DNA from: Aureococcus anophagefferens
Taxonomy: Eukaryota > Sar > Pelagophyceae > Pelagomonadales > Pelagomonadaceae
Direction: 5' to 3'
Assembly (NCBI RefSeq): GCF_000186865.1
Contig: NW_008705563.1
Location: forward strand, 1,831,656-1,895,655
DNA length: 64,000 bases
Under the pieces are notes generated by a model, which was not told the origin of the DNA, searched no databases, and was given only the letters and a program-made list of their open reading frames with translations. The position numbers and the translations under genes are program-made. Numbering within the stretch: the stretch's first letter is position 1; the number at the start of each line of letters is the position of its first letter. Positions 9,439 through 20,100 of the stretch are shown here, in pieces.

Positions 9439-10869
9439 TTACAGCACGGTGTAGAACTCGTCGCTCGCGCGGCCGTCGCCGCCGGGCTCGGCGCCGCGCG
9501 CGCCCGGCCGGCCCCGGGGGAAGAGGGGCCGGCGCGCGAAGTCGTTGTTCCGCCGGCGGCGCGCCGCCTCGGCCTCGGCGTCGCGGCGCGCGGCCTCGCG
9601 CTTCCGCGCCGCGGCGACGAGCAGCGGGTCGTCGGGCGTGTCCGAGCCCCAGAAGCCCGGCCCGTCGTAGGCGAACCGGAGCGCGAAGTCGCGGGCCGCG
9701 TGGTCCCGCAGGCCCCGGTAGTAGCCGACCATGGAGTGGGCGCTGAGCACGTTCCGCGGCGCGTCGGCGGTCCGGCAGAGGTGGCGCGGCGCCGCGAAGT
9801 GGCCGCCGCCGCCCGCGAGGCGCGTCGTGTCCGGGACGACGTCCGTGCGGCACCGGTCCGTGACGGCGACGCGCCGGTCGTAGATGGACGGGAGCCGCGG
9901 GTGGCGCGCGAGCCGCGACGCGAAGAACGCGCGGTCGCCGTAGGGCGGCTCGCCGAACGTGAAGACGCCGACGCGGCGCGCGCGCCGCGGCGCCGCGTCG
10001 AGGGCCGCGAGGGCGAGCTGCAGCGCCAGGGCGCCACCGAGGGAGTGGCCCGTCGCGTAGGCGCGCGCGCCCGCGCCGAGCGCCGCGGCGACGGCGGCGC
10101 CGAGGAGCGCCGCGAGGCCGCCCGACGGCCGGCACTCCGGCGGCGCGCCGTCGGCGCCGTCCGTCCAGCGCCCGGCGCAGGCGCGCGCGATGGCGGCGAC
10201 GGCGGGCGCGTCGCCGGCGCCGAGCCGGAGCACCGCGCCGCGGCTCACGCGCTCGAACGCGCCCCGCATGCCGATGAGCGTCCGCCCCTCGCCGTCGCCG
10301 TGCCTCGCGAGGAGCTGCAGGTTCGTCACGGCGTGGCGCGCGTCGGCGGAGCCCGCGAAGGCCACGGCGACGTGGCCCTCGGGCGACGACGCGACGAGCG
10401 CCGTCGTCGCGTGCCACTTCGTGCGCGCGGGGCCGGGCTCGTGCCAGTCCCGGAAGACGTACTCGAGGGCCCAGCGCCGTGTCGCCGGCGCCGGGCACGG
10501 CGCGCGGCCGGCGGCCGGCGACCGCGGGCGCAGCACCTTGGCCGACGGGTGCGCGCCGGGCGGCGCGGCGCGGTCCCGCGCGTGGCGCGCGACGCACCGG
10601 AGCCACCGCGCGCGCTCCCGAAGGCGCACGCGCCAGGGCAGCGCGCCGCCCGCGGCGGCGGCGGACACGGCGAAGGACCGCGACACGTTGGCCCACGACT
10701 CGTGGTAGACGAGCGACGCCAGGGCGCCCATGGCGAACTCGTCGAGGGCGCGCGACGCGTGGCCCCGCGGCTTCCCCGCGCACTGCGGGCAGAGCGTGCC
10801 GTTGGTCGGCGGCGCCGCGGCGCGCGCGGCGGAAACCAGCGCGCACCACGCGAGCGCCGCGGCGCGCAT
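9439..10869 (-). CDS. Secreted class 3 lipase
   Basis: 476 residues. An N-terminal signal peptide (MRAAALAWCALVSAARAAA) predicts secretion. The lipase class 3 fold is shown by a GTKSxx-like strand (VAFAGSADARHAVTN), RGAFERV, and the nucleophile elbow YATGHSLGGALA with catalytic Ser in GHSLG. TFGEPPYGDRAFFA is the next block, and PDTTRLAGGGGH / SAHSMVGYY supply candidate catalytic Asp and His. The C-terminal 70 residues are Arg/Ala-rich and probably disordered. It likely hydrolyses acylglycerols outside the cell or in the secretory system. No intron. The 189-bp spacer to the next gene serves as a divergent promoter. Confidence 0.85.
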   Translation of the reverse strand: MRAAALAWCALVSAARAAAPPTNGTLCPQCAGKPRGHASRALDEFAMGALASLVYHESWANVSRSFAVSAAAAGGALPWRVRLRERARWLRCVARHARDRAAPPGAHPSAKVLRPRSPAAGRAPCPAPATRRWALEYVFRDWHEPGPARTKWHATTALVASSPEGHVAVAFAGSADARHAVTNLQLLARHGDGEGRTLIGMRGAFERVSRGAVLRLGAGDAPAVAAIARACAGRWTDGADGAPPECRPSGGLAALLGAAVAAALGAGARAYATGHSLGGALALQLALAALDAAPRRARRVGVFTFGEPPYGDRAFFASRLARHPRLPSIYDRRVAVTDRCRTDVVPDTTRLAGGGGHFAAPRHLCRTADAPRNVLSAHSMVGYYRGLRDHAARDFALRFAYDGPGFWGSDTPDDPLLVAAARKREAARRDAEAEAARRRRNNDFARRPLFPRGRPGARGAEPGGDGRASDEFYTVL

Positions 10870-11058
10870 CGCGTGCGGGCTGGCCTAGGGCGCGAGTTTG
10901 AGAGCCATCCTGCGCGCCAACTGTGCCGATGGTGCACTTGGATTGTGCAGAGAATAAATGGAGGCTCATTGAAGCACGCGCCCGACGATGAATCCCCCGG
11001 ACAGGCTGGGGCAGCACGCTCGTAGGCGTCGCGTCGCAGCAGGGGCTGCCCGTCCGTG

Positions 11059-11812
11059 ATGGCTGCCAAGCCCGCGTCGCCCGCGAGCGGCCGCTGGTCC
11101 TGGCTCTTCGGCGGCTGGTCGCCGAAGACGAAACCGAAGAAAGCGCCGACCCGCGACGCGCCCGGGGGCGACGAGGACGACGAGGAGTTCTACACCTTCG
11201 ACGCCTACCACGAGGCGCGGGCCTCGCCCCAGACGCTGCGCAAGCGCCGATCGCAGCAGCCCGTGTCGAACCCCTGCGCGCTCGTCGCCGCGTCCGCGCG
11301 GCCGCGAGCGCTCACGCCCGTGAGCGAGGTGCTCGTGCGCGAGAGCGAGCACCGCGACCGCGCCGTGGGCCTCGCCATCGCGCGCGAGCACCGGCGCCTC
11401 GGCGCCGGCGGCCGCCTCTACACCGTCGTCTTCAAGGGCGACACGCTGGGCTTCTCGCTCGTCCTCGCGAGGCTCCCCGAGAGCCCGCGGTCGCGCCTCG
11501 TCGTCGACTCGACGACGCTCGGCGGCGCGTGCTACGACCTCGTGCGGCCCCTCGACGAGCTCGTCGCCATCAACAACGAGAAGCTGATCCCCATCGAGAT
11601 GGAGGCCTTCCCGACGCTCGTCTACCGCCTCCAGCACGGCCCGCGGCCCACGCGGCTCACGTTCTCGATGGGCTACGGGAGGGACGCCGCGTTCCGCGAG
11701 CAGAGCCGGCGCCGGTCCTCGCGCCTCCCGCCGGGCCTGCCGGTCTCGCCGGGCCACCAGCCCCGCGCCGAGGCCTTCGACTCGCCGGAGAAGGTGCCGC
11801 CGCCGCCGGCGA

Positions 11813-11848
<36 letters not shown>

Positions 11849-12192
11849 GGTCCTTCGCGTCCGCGGGCATCCAGACGTCGTCCGCCGCGGGCGCCGCCGC
11901 GTCGACGTCGACCGCGGAGCTCCTCGTCGACCTCCGCGAGCCCGTGACGCCCTTGGACCTCCGCGCGGCGCCCGCGGCGCCGCGGCCGGCGCCGCCGCGC
12001 GTCGTCGACGACGACGTGGCCGGCGCCTGCGGCTGCATGGGCGACATGGGCGACATGGCGCTGTCGCCCTTCGCCCTGGAGCCCTGCAGCTGCCCGCAGG
12101 AGTCCGGCGCGATCCTCGGCGACGGCCTCTGCCAGTGGGACATCGACCGCGCGGGCGACGGCGAGGTGCTCAGCGCGGCCGAGGAGGTTTAG
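11059..12192 (+). CDS. PDZ-like domain protein
   Basis: 378 residues from ATG 11059. The middle (bases 11400-11670) has a PDZ-like arrangement: YTVVFKGDTLGFSLVL (a GLGF-type loop), then RPLDELVAINNEKL, which matches the usual GD.ILAVNG segment, and a final strand TRLTF. The N-terminus has WSWLFGGWSP and an acidic EDDEEF patch. The C-terminal part has a nine-residue or longer proline run (near 11815-11850) and an Asp-rich tail. A scaffold or adaptor function is inference. Its stop lies 5 bp from that of the FkbM-like gene. Confidence 0.6.
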
Positions 12193-12196
12193 GCTG

Positions 12197-13216
12197 TTAC
12201 GAGGGGCGGCCCGGGTTCGGACGGCGGGCCCGCGTCCGGTTGAGCCGCGCGACGACCTCCCGGTCGCAGACGACGGCCTTCGCCGCGCGGGACCGCGCGC
12301 AGCCCGACTCCGCGGACTCGAGGACGAAGCCGCGCGCCTCGAGCGCGGCGAGCATGCGGGGCCCCGCCGCGGCGTCGCCGCCGTTCACCGCCGCGAGGTA
12401 GTCGGGCGCGAGCTCGAACTTGACGACGCGCACGAGCCCCGCGCCGAGGAGCCGCGCCGCGCCGTCGAAGACGCGCGGCTCGAAGCCCTGGACGTCGACC
12501 TTCATGAGGCGGATCGGCGGCGGCGGCGGCGCGCCGGCGGGCCAGAGCACGTCGTCGAGCGTCGCGACGCGCGCGCGGTACGCGTCGTAGGCCGGCCGCG
12601 TCCGCGCGTCGCCGCGGTCGAAGGCGCGGCCGACGACGGAGTTGCCGCGGTTGGACCGCTGGCTGAAGACGTCGACCTCCCCCGCGGCGCTCCCCAGCGC
12701 GACGGCGTAGAGCGACAGGAACCAGCGCATGGGACCGTTCGCGAGCACGGACCGCGTGAGGTACGCGAGGTTCACGCGGAGCGGCTCGAAGGCGAGCGTC
12801 CGCGCGCCGAGCCGGAGCAGCGGCAGGGCGCAGGCGCCGATATTCGCGCCGACGTCGACGAAGAGGCCCGCGGGCTCGTCCGCGGTCTCGCGCCAGAGCG
12901 GCACGAGCGCGTCGCACTCCCTCCAGCGGCCGTCGCGCGCGACGACGTCGGAGATGAGGTCGCCCGCGCCCGCGGGCCGGACGCACTGGCGAAACTCTCG
13001 GACGCCGGGGTAGGTCACGTTCACCCAGCGGCAGGGCGCGCCGCCCGGCGACGGCGACGGGATCGCCGCGCGGCCGGGCCACGGGTCCACCGTAGCGTCG
13101 GCGCCGCCGGGCCGGACGTGGCGCGTGACGCGCGCGTCGCGGGAGCCGGCGAGGCAGCACAGCGCCGCCGATCCGAGCAGGCAGCAGCGCATGCGGGGCA
13201 GCTCATCCCATCGCAC
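12197..13216 (-). CDS. FkbM-family methyltransferase, signal-anchored
   Basis: 339 residues. A hydrophobic N-terminus (RCCLLGSAALCCLAGS) suggests a signal peptide or anchor. The methyltransferase core is clear: FVDVGANIGACALPLL is the AdoMet-binding motif I, TLAFEPLRVNLAYL motif II with the acidic Glu, and IRLMKVDVQGFEPRVFDGA the FkbM signature block ending the Rossmann sheet. Such enzymes mostly O-methylate sugars or small molecules; the substrate is unknown. No intron. Confidence 0.85.
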   Translation of the reverse strand: MRWDELPRMRCCLLGSAALCCLAGSRDARVTRHVRPGGADATVDPWPGRAAIPSPSPGGAPCRWVNVTYPGVREFRQCVRPAGAGDLISDVVARDGRWRECDALVPLWRETADEPAGLFVDVGANIGACALPLLRLGARTLAFEPLRVNLAYLTRSVLANGPMRWFLSLYAVALGSAAGEVDVFSQRSNRGNSVVGRAFDRGDARTRPAYDAYRARVATLDDVLWPAGAPPPPPIRLMKVDVQGFEPRVFDGAARLLGAGLVRVVKFELAPDYLAAVNGGDAAAGPRMLAALEARGFVLESAESGCARSRAAKAVVCDREVVARLNRTRARRPNPGRPS

Positions 13217-14167
13217 TGGTTGCGAGTTGCAGTGGATACCCCGTCACACTTGAACTTTTGCAAGCCAAGACAAACTTTGAAGAAATCCTAGCTTCTAGAG
13301 GGCTAGAGACCGTGTCTCCGCAGGAGTATTTCAGCGGCCGATGATGGAATCTCCACCTTAGAGGGCCCCGCGCTCCTCGAATATGCAGCGACGTGAAACG
13401 ATCCCAGTGGCTTTGAGGTCCGCAAACATGCGGGTGAGGCACATGAAAAGACGCGACATCCGGACGATTGCGAGGCGACGCAAACGGGCAGCCTCAGGGG
13501 GTGGAATGAGGCGCGGCAGCTTCCCCCGACCCGATTTTCGGTCCCCTTCGAGTCACAGAGCGTCGGGAATCGTTCGTCATGGGGGCGACCAGATGCCCTC
13601 GCGGCAGCTCTTCGACTCGAGCCGATTTGATCGAGATTACCTCACCGGCTCCGAGAGGCGCGCGGCGCCGCGGGCGACACGGTGCTCACCGCGCAATGCA
13701 CGAGGCGAGCTGTCTGGCGGAAATTCGAAGGTGGTCTCTGGCAGGGCATGCCGGGGGCGCATGCAAAAGTCCGCCAGACAGCTCGGACCTCAGCACTAAT
13801 GCGAGCCCCTCGTCGGTCGCCCCCTACCGTTAACCGCCGTTCTCGTCGTCCACGGGCTGCCCCGACGCGAACTAAGTTGCTCCCCATCGACCGATGGTTT
13901 TTCCCGAGCGACTCGCAGCCGGGCCCAAGGCGCGACATGGTCCACAGACCGAGCGCCGCGCCAAGTCCTGGAACCGCTGCATCGCGTGCCCAAACCTGGG
14001 CGAGGCGGCCAGGATCAACCAAGTGATGTCACGCCGAGCGTCAACATGGCAGAGTATCGACTGCAACTCGCAACCAGCACTGCAGTGTCGGGGCCCGGGC
14101 AGCTTGATGTTCACCTTGGCCCTCAACCACACTTGATGCTGCCCCTCTGTCTAGATCTTCCCAACCG
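13217..14167. other. 950-bp divergent intergenic spacer
   Basis: The longest gene-free stretch in the window. Base composition is clearly less GC-rich than the coding DNA. Short open frames exist on both strands but show no conserved motif and overlap each other. The only structure seen is the inverted repeat at 13707-13784. It separates the starts of the FkbM-like gene and the FG-GAP gene, so both promoters must lie here. Confidence 0.6.
13707..13784. repeat. Fold-back repeat, 15-bp perfect inverted arms
   Basis: GAGCTGTCTGGCGGA at 13707-13721 is repeated as its exact reverse complement at 13770-13784, with a 48-bp loop containing GGCATGCC. It could be a solo non-autonomous element or a regulatory hairpin. 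No convincing target duplication was found next to the arms. Confidence 0.7.
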
Positions 14168-16855
14168 ATGGCGCGCCGCGGCGGGACTTCGCGGCAGCTG
14201 CTGCAGCAGCAGTACCACGCGCATGCGCCCGGCGGGAGGAGCGCCTCGCGGGACGGATTCCACTGCAGCTCTCTGTCGATCGGGTCTCTCATCACGTACT
14301 GCTTCCTGCTGCTGGCCCTCGCACCCAGTGCCGACTCCACGGCTTTTTGCGTGCTCCACAACACGACGATGTGCTGGGGCAACTATCACAGCATGGTTGA
14401 GGTGATCGTCGACAGCCCCTTCGACGGCATCGACGTCGGTGGCGACAGCGCGCCCGCGCTCGTCGACCTCGACGGCGACGGCGACCTCGACCTCGTCGTG
14501 GGCGAAAAGTACGGCACCCTCTACTACTACGAGAACGTCGGGTCCGCGGCGTCGCCGAGCTACGAGGCCGTCACCGGCACCGCGAGCCCCTTCGACGGCA
14601 TCGACGTCGGTCTCCACAGCGCGCCCGCGTTCGCCGACGTCGACGGCGACGGCGACCTCGACCTCGTCGTGGGCGAAGAGGAGGGCGCCCTCTACTACTA
14701 CGAGAACGTCGGGTCCGCGGCGTCGCCGACCTACGCGGCCAGGACCGGCACCGCGAGCCCCTTCGACGGCATCAAAGTCGGTGGTAACTACGGGCGCAGC
14801 GCGCCCGCGCTCGCCGACGTCGACGGCGACGGCGACCTCGACCTCGTCGTGGGCGAAGGGTTCGGCGCCCTCTACTACTACGAGAACGTCGGGTCCGCGG
14901 CGTCGCCGAGCTACGCGGCCGTCACCGGCACCGCGAACCCCTTCGACGGCATCGACGTCGGTAACCGCGAACGCAGCACGCCCGCGCTCGCCGACCTCGA
15001 CGGCGACGGCGACCTCGACCTCGTCGTCGGCGATCGGTTCTACGGCCTCTTCTACTACGAGAACGTCGGATCCGCGGCGTCGCCGAGCTACACAGCCGCC
15101 AGGTCCTCAGAGTGGCCCTATCTCTCTCTTACGGAGAAGACCGGCACCGCGAACCCCTTCGAAGGGATTGATGTCGGCACCTCGACGTATGATGTCGGCA
15201 TTTCTGACATCGCGCCCGCGCTCGCCGACCTCGACGGCGACGGCGACCTCGACCTCGTCGTGGGGGACGGATACGGCGGCCCCCCTGGGGCCCTCTACTA
15301 CTACGAGAACGTCGGGAACGCGACGTCGCCGACCTACGCGGCCGTCACCGGCACCGCGAACCCCTTCGACGGCATGTATTTTTGGGCTAACAGCGCGCCC
15401 GCTTTCGCCGACCTCGACGGCGACGGCGACCTTGACCTCGTCGTGGGCGAGTACGACGGTGGCATCTACTACTACGAGAACGTCGGGTCCGCGGCGTCGC
15501 CGAGCTACGCGGCCGTCACCGGCACCGCGAACCCCTTCGACGGCATCGACGTCGGTTCATTTTGTCCTGTCTTCGGCCCTTCTCTTTCTTCGACAAGCTC
15601 CTCGCCATGACCATCCTGCCGATGCTCCTCGCGCTGCTCATCTTCGCGATCGGGGCGGCCGTCGCCGCGTGCACGAAACACGCTCGCGAGGTTCGCACGC
15701 AGACCTTCGGATGGTTCCTGCTGCTCACGTTCGTCGTCTTCCCGCGCGTGTCGGCGTCCTGCGGCCGCGACGATTTCGAGAGCTTTTCACCGCGAAAAGG
15801 AAGAAAAATCGTTACCGACGCACTTGGTAGGTCCGTGTCGGCGACTGTGTTGCGCTTTTACAACTGCGTCTCCTTCGACGAGGGCCTCGCCGACGGCTCC
15901 ACGGAGACCCTGAAGGTCCTCGAGGCCGATTTCGACATCTCGTGCACGTCGTCGAGCTACAAGGGCGCTTGGTCGGCGTACGCTCTCATCATGATGTTCG
16001 TGTACCCGATTGGCATCCCCGCGCTGCACGGTCGCCCGCGTCTCTCCCGCTCTCTGCGCGACCCGACGGCGCCGGACGCAGGTACTGGCTCCAGCTCTTC
16101 CGATACCGCAAGCGGATCAATCCGGACGTCGAAATCACGGAGAACGCCAACGTCCAAGCGCGAAAGCTCGCGCTGCGCGACGCCGACGAGTCGATCCACC
16201 ACCTCTGCTTTCTCTTCGAAGAGCGCGGTCGCCCGCGTCTCTCCCGCTCGCTTCGCGGTCCGACGGCGCCGGACGCAGGTACGAGCCGCGCTGCTACCAG
16301 TTCGTCGTCTTCGAGTGCGTCCGCAAGCTCGCGCTCACCGGATTGCTCATCTTCCTCTACCCCGCGTCGGGCTCCCAGATAGCGATCGGCCTCTTCATCG
16401 CGGTGCTGGCGCAGCAGGTCTTCGCGCAGCGTCGTCCCTACGTCGCCGACGCCGACGACTCACTCGCGAACGTGGGCAACCTGCAGATCATCCTCGTCTT
16501 CATCGCGTCGCTCATGCTCTTCATCAAGGACATGGACGAGCAGGCCGGCGCGCCGGGGGACATGTTCAAAGGCCCCATCTTCTCCGCGTGCATGCTGCTC
16601 TGCGGCACCCTCGTCCTCATCGCGACAATTTACACGATCCTCGTCGAGACCTGTGAGGTCGATCCCGACGAGGCCGCGCGCACCGCCTCGAAGAGCCTCG
16701 GCCGCCCGGCGGCTCAAGTCGCGCCGCCGACCTCGACGCCCCAGAAGGAGGGCGGGACAGAGCAGACGACCGACGCGGATCGCGCGGTCCTGTCGGAGAT
16801 CCTCATCGAGGAAGAAGAGGCCGACCGGCCGACGGAGCTTGCCTCCCCGACGTAG
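14168..16855 (+). CDS. FG-GAP/VCBS-repeat multi-pass membrane protein
   Basis: Model: exons 14168-15550, 15598-15743, 15831-16025, 16082-16222, 16279-16855, total 813 residues in frame. A membrane-signal segment (ITYCFLLLALAPSADS) precedes an ectodomain of at least six repeats, each carrying DLDGDGDLDLVVG and YYYENVGSAASPSY, the calcium-binding FG-GAP/VCBS unit. Then come several membrane spans (MTILPMLLALLIFAI, FGWFLLLTFVVFP, ALIMMFVYPIGIPAL, LILVFIASLMLFIKD, LLCGTLVLIATIYTIL) with the YPIGIP and CYQFVVFECVRK blocks seen in many stramenopile receptor-like proteins. The tail is Glu-rich. One intron is a family 3 introner and two are near-identical 56-nt introns. The join at 15551-15597 (GT-AG, 47 nt) is the least certain part. 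Function, perhaps adhesion or sensing, is inference. Confidence 0.75.
14406..15555 (+). repeat. Tandem coding repeat, about 160-200 bp units
   Basis: Seven DNA-level units, the last truncated, each containing the block for PFDGIDVG, the block for DLDGDGDLDLVVG and the block for YYYENVGSAASPSY, with nearly identical nucleotides between copies. Unit lengths vary because of short insertions between the blocks. Nucleotide identity above what protein conservation needs indicates recent duplication or gene conversion. Confidence 0.85.
15752..15830 (+). mobile_element. Introner, family 3 (79 bp), in FG-GAP gene
   Basis: Starts CGGCGTCCTGCGGCCG and ends CACTTGGTAG, as in the copies at 43652, 54826 and 61607. 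Flanks are GCGCGTGT (15744-15751) and GTCCGTGT (15831-15838), an 8-bp duplication with two mismatches. The intron 15744-15830 is GC-AG and its removal restores the frame. The unspliced element happens to be open in the same frame. Confidence 0.75.
16026..16081 (+). other. 56-nt GC-AG intron, twin copy A
   Basis: Needed to join ...YPIGIPAL to YWLQLFRYR in frame. It begins GCACGGTCGCCCGCG and ends CCGGACGCAG. It differs from the intron at 16223-16278 at 5 of 56 positions. Both are in phase 2 and both are followed by GTAC. Confidence 0.85.
16223..16278 (+). other. 56-nt GC-AG intron, twin copy B
   Basis: Joins ...HHLCFLFEE to YEPRCYQFVVFE in frame. It begins GCGCGGTCGCCCGCG and ends CCGGACGCAG. 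It is 91% identical to copy A 141 bp upstream, so the two share a recent common source. Confidence 0.85.
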
Positions 16856-17130
16856 CGGCCACCGCCGGCGGCGCCGCGCTCGTTCGTGTCCATCGACTCC
16901 CCGGGCTCTTTTTCCTATCCCGTCCGCCAATTCCCGCTCGACTTTGACTCCAGACTCGCGGTCGTCGTCGCCAATCCCGCCAATCTCGCCAATTCCGCGC
17001 CTAGTTCAGACCCGCTTCGAGACTCCCCAGGCTCTTCGTCCCTATCCCCGTCCCAGGGCAACTTCGACGCCCGGGCCAAACTTGCATGTACATAAGCCAT
17101 CGATTTTAACAGCGGCGAGCCGCGCGGATC

Positions 17131-20100
17131 TTAGGAGTCCGCGAGCGTCCGCGCGCCGGGGCTCGCGTGGGGCGTCGCGTGNGCCGAGCCGGGCTCGCCG
17201 CCCGCCCCGTGCGCCTTGCGGAGGNNNNNNNNNNNNNNNNNNNNNNNNNNNNNNNNNNNNNNNNNNNNNNNNNNGGTGTTCCGCGCGCGCGCGTTACGGA
17301 AAAAAACATCCACGCTGCGAGACCGTTCCGAGAGATGATCGCTCGTCCAAAAATCAGCCGAAACGAGTGGAACACGGCCGAGAGAGGAGCCTTTGAAGTC
17401 GGGAATTTCGCTCTCTTGTCCCGCCCTGGAAGATGCCCTGCCACGCGTGGAGCGCCATCGCGATCTGCGCGCGGTGGGCGAGCTCGACGAGCTCCGCCGG
17501 CGACCGCATGCCCGCTTTGGTCTCCTTGGTCGCGCGGTGGCGGAAGATGACGGACTGGATGAGGAGCGCCTTCTGCGTCCGGAGGCTCTTGTCGACGCGC
17601 GCCTGCTCCGTGTCGCGCGCGATGTGCTCCGCGGTCTCGCCGTAGTCCTTGAAGCACTCGACGACCTCGAAGGGCTCCAGCCCGACGTCGGCGGCGGCGA
17701 TGATGGCCTTGAAGCAGTCGAGGTCCACGGCCGCGCGCGCGGCCGCGCCGCCCTCGGCCGCGCGCGCGCGGCCGTTCCAGAGCGCGGTCCACTTGGCCGT
17801 CTGCTCCTGGCGGTGGCGCCGCCGCGTCGCGTGGGCGCGGCAGGCGCGCTGGAGCGCGCGCGCGGCCTTCTTCTCCCGCACGTAGGCGTCCTCGAACGCG
17901 CGCTCGTGCCGCGCGAAGCCCGAGCAGAGGAGGATGGCCTCGTCGCAGTCCATCCAGGGCGGCTTCGTCGCGTCGGCGTCGTCGGCCCGGGCGAGCTCCT
18001 CGAGCTGGCGCCGCCGCTCGTCGTAGGCGCGGGGGTCGCACTCCTTGGTCCAGTGGAAGATGACCTCGTCCGCGGCCTTGGCGAAGAGCCGCGCGTCGAA
18101 GCGGTTCGCGCCGACGAGGAGCCGCGCGAGCGCCGTCGCCGGCGCGACGACGTATCCCTTGACGCCGTGGTAGAGCAGCTTGAAGTAGCGCCGCACGAGC
18201 ATGCCCAGGCTCCGCAGGTCCGCGGCCTCGAGCGCGTCCTCGGCCTCGGGCGCGCGCGCCCGCGCGGCGCCGTCGACGATGCCGAGGAAGACCGCGAAGA
18301 CCTCGAGCCGCTTGTGGCGGCTCCGCGTCTTCGCCTCGTGGCACGTCGCGACGACGGCGCGCAGCTTCTTGACGGCCAGCGTCCGCATGCCGAAGCGGCG
18401 GATGAGGCAGTTCATCGCGATCGTCCGCAGCGGCAGCTGCGTCACGGCCATCGCCGCGATGATCATCGCGACGAGGTTCTTCTTCCCGAGGGCCTGGGCC
18501 TCGGCGTTCGCCGCCGTGACGTCGGCGCGCAGCGCCTCCTCGAGGAGCTGGGGGATGAGGGCGACGGCGCCCTGGATAGGCATGCCCTTCTCGCACTTCT
18601 TGCCGCCGATGATGCCGAGCTCCATGAGCTCCCGCTGCCGCTGCGTGAAGCCCATCATGGCCACGCGCGCCGTGTTGCCGGGCTTGCCGCCCCGGAGCCG
18701 CGCGAGGGCGCCGACCGCGCCCTTCTGGACCTTGGCCTTGGCGAGGGACCGCCGCGCGGCGCCGCCGAGCTTGCCGCGCGACGTCGGCGACGCGGAGCCC
18801 GGCGGCGCGGCGTCCGCGCCGCCGCCCGCGCCGCCGCCCGCCCCGAGCGCGCCGGGGACGACCGCGCCCGCGGCGCCCCCGGCGGCGCCCGCGCCGGCCG
18901 GCGCCGCGCCCGACGCCAGCGCGTCGAGCGCCTTCGCGAGCGCGTCGAGCGTCAGATCCGTCTGCGTCTCGTGCGTCGCGTACTGCCGCGCGCGCTCCCG
19001 CGGCTTCTTCTCCCTGCGCTTCTTCCCCTTCTTCCTCCTCGCGGCGCCGCCCGCGCCCGCGTCGCCGTCCGCGCCCGCGGCGCCGTCCGCGCCCGCGGCG
19101 CCGTCGCCGTCGGCGCCGTCGGCGCCGTCGTCGCCGTCGCCGTCGGCCTCGTCGTCGTCGTCCCCGGAGCTCGACGCCAGCGCGTCGCCGTCCCCCGCGC
19201 GGATCGCCGCCCGCTGCTTGCCGTGGCGCCTCCGGCCCTCGCGGCCGCCGCCGAACTTCTCCGCGAGCGTCGCGCGGACGCCGCCCGACCGCGCCTGGGC
19301 GGGAAAAGAGTGATTCAAGTTCGCTTCAACGTGAGTGGTCCGCGCGCGCGCGTTCCGGAAAAAGCATCCACGCGTCGAAAACGCTCCGAGGGATGATCGC
19401 TCGTCCAAACATCGGCCGAAACGAGTGGAACACGGCCGAGAGACGAGCCTTTGAAGTCGGGCGCGTCGCGCGCGCGTCCCGCCCCGGGCCGCGCGGCCGC
19501 GAAGGCGAGGTTCGCGTCGTCCTCCGTGGCGTCGTCGTCGTACTCGTCGCTGCCGTAGTCGCTGCGGTCGCTGTCGCCGAGGTCCGGCCGCTTGCCCGGC
19601 GGCGACGCGTCGAGCGTCTTCGACGACGCGACGAGCGCGCCCGCGAGGAGGCTCGACGCGTCGCCGCCCGCGGGCGGCGCGGCGGCGGGCGGCGGCGGCG
19701 GCGGCGGCGCCTTCTTGGGCGGCGGCGCCTTGCCCGTGACGAAGCGCGGCCCGCCCTGGTCCTTGCCGAGCTTGTAGCCGGCCTCGAACGCGAGCCGGAT
19801 GCGGAGCTCGAGCGCCTCGCGCGCCTCCGCGGGGTCCTCGGGCAGCGATTCGGCGACGGCGAAGTCGTCGAGCACGTTCTCGAGCGCGTGGTCCTTGGCG
19901 TCGCGCTCGCCCCGCTCCCGGAGCGCTTTCTCCTTGTCGCCCTCGGGGATGCCCGGGTGCCGCGCGGCCGCGCCGCCCGCGGGCCCGCCCAGCGCGCGCG
20001 CAAAGTTGTCGTCCTGCTCCTTCTTGTAGCGCACGGACTTCATGGCGATGCAGTGCCAGGCCCAGCAGTAGAGCTTCATCTTGAGGCGCGCGACGCGGCG

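Noticed and set aside
13217..14167. Small frames of 80-140 codons in the spacer
   Set aside because: They overlap on both strands, lack conserved motifs and are not linked to any neighbour.
15752..15830. Reading straight through the family 3 element in the FG-GAP gene as coding sequence
   Set aside because: The frame is open, but three other copies are introns, the flanks are a target duplication, and removal rejoins FVVFP to SVSATVLRF in frame.
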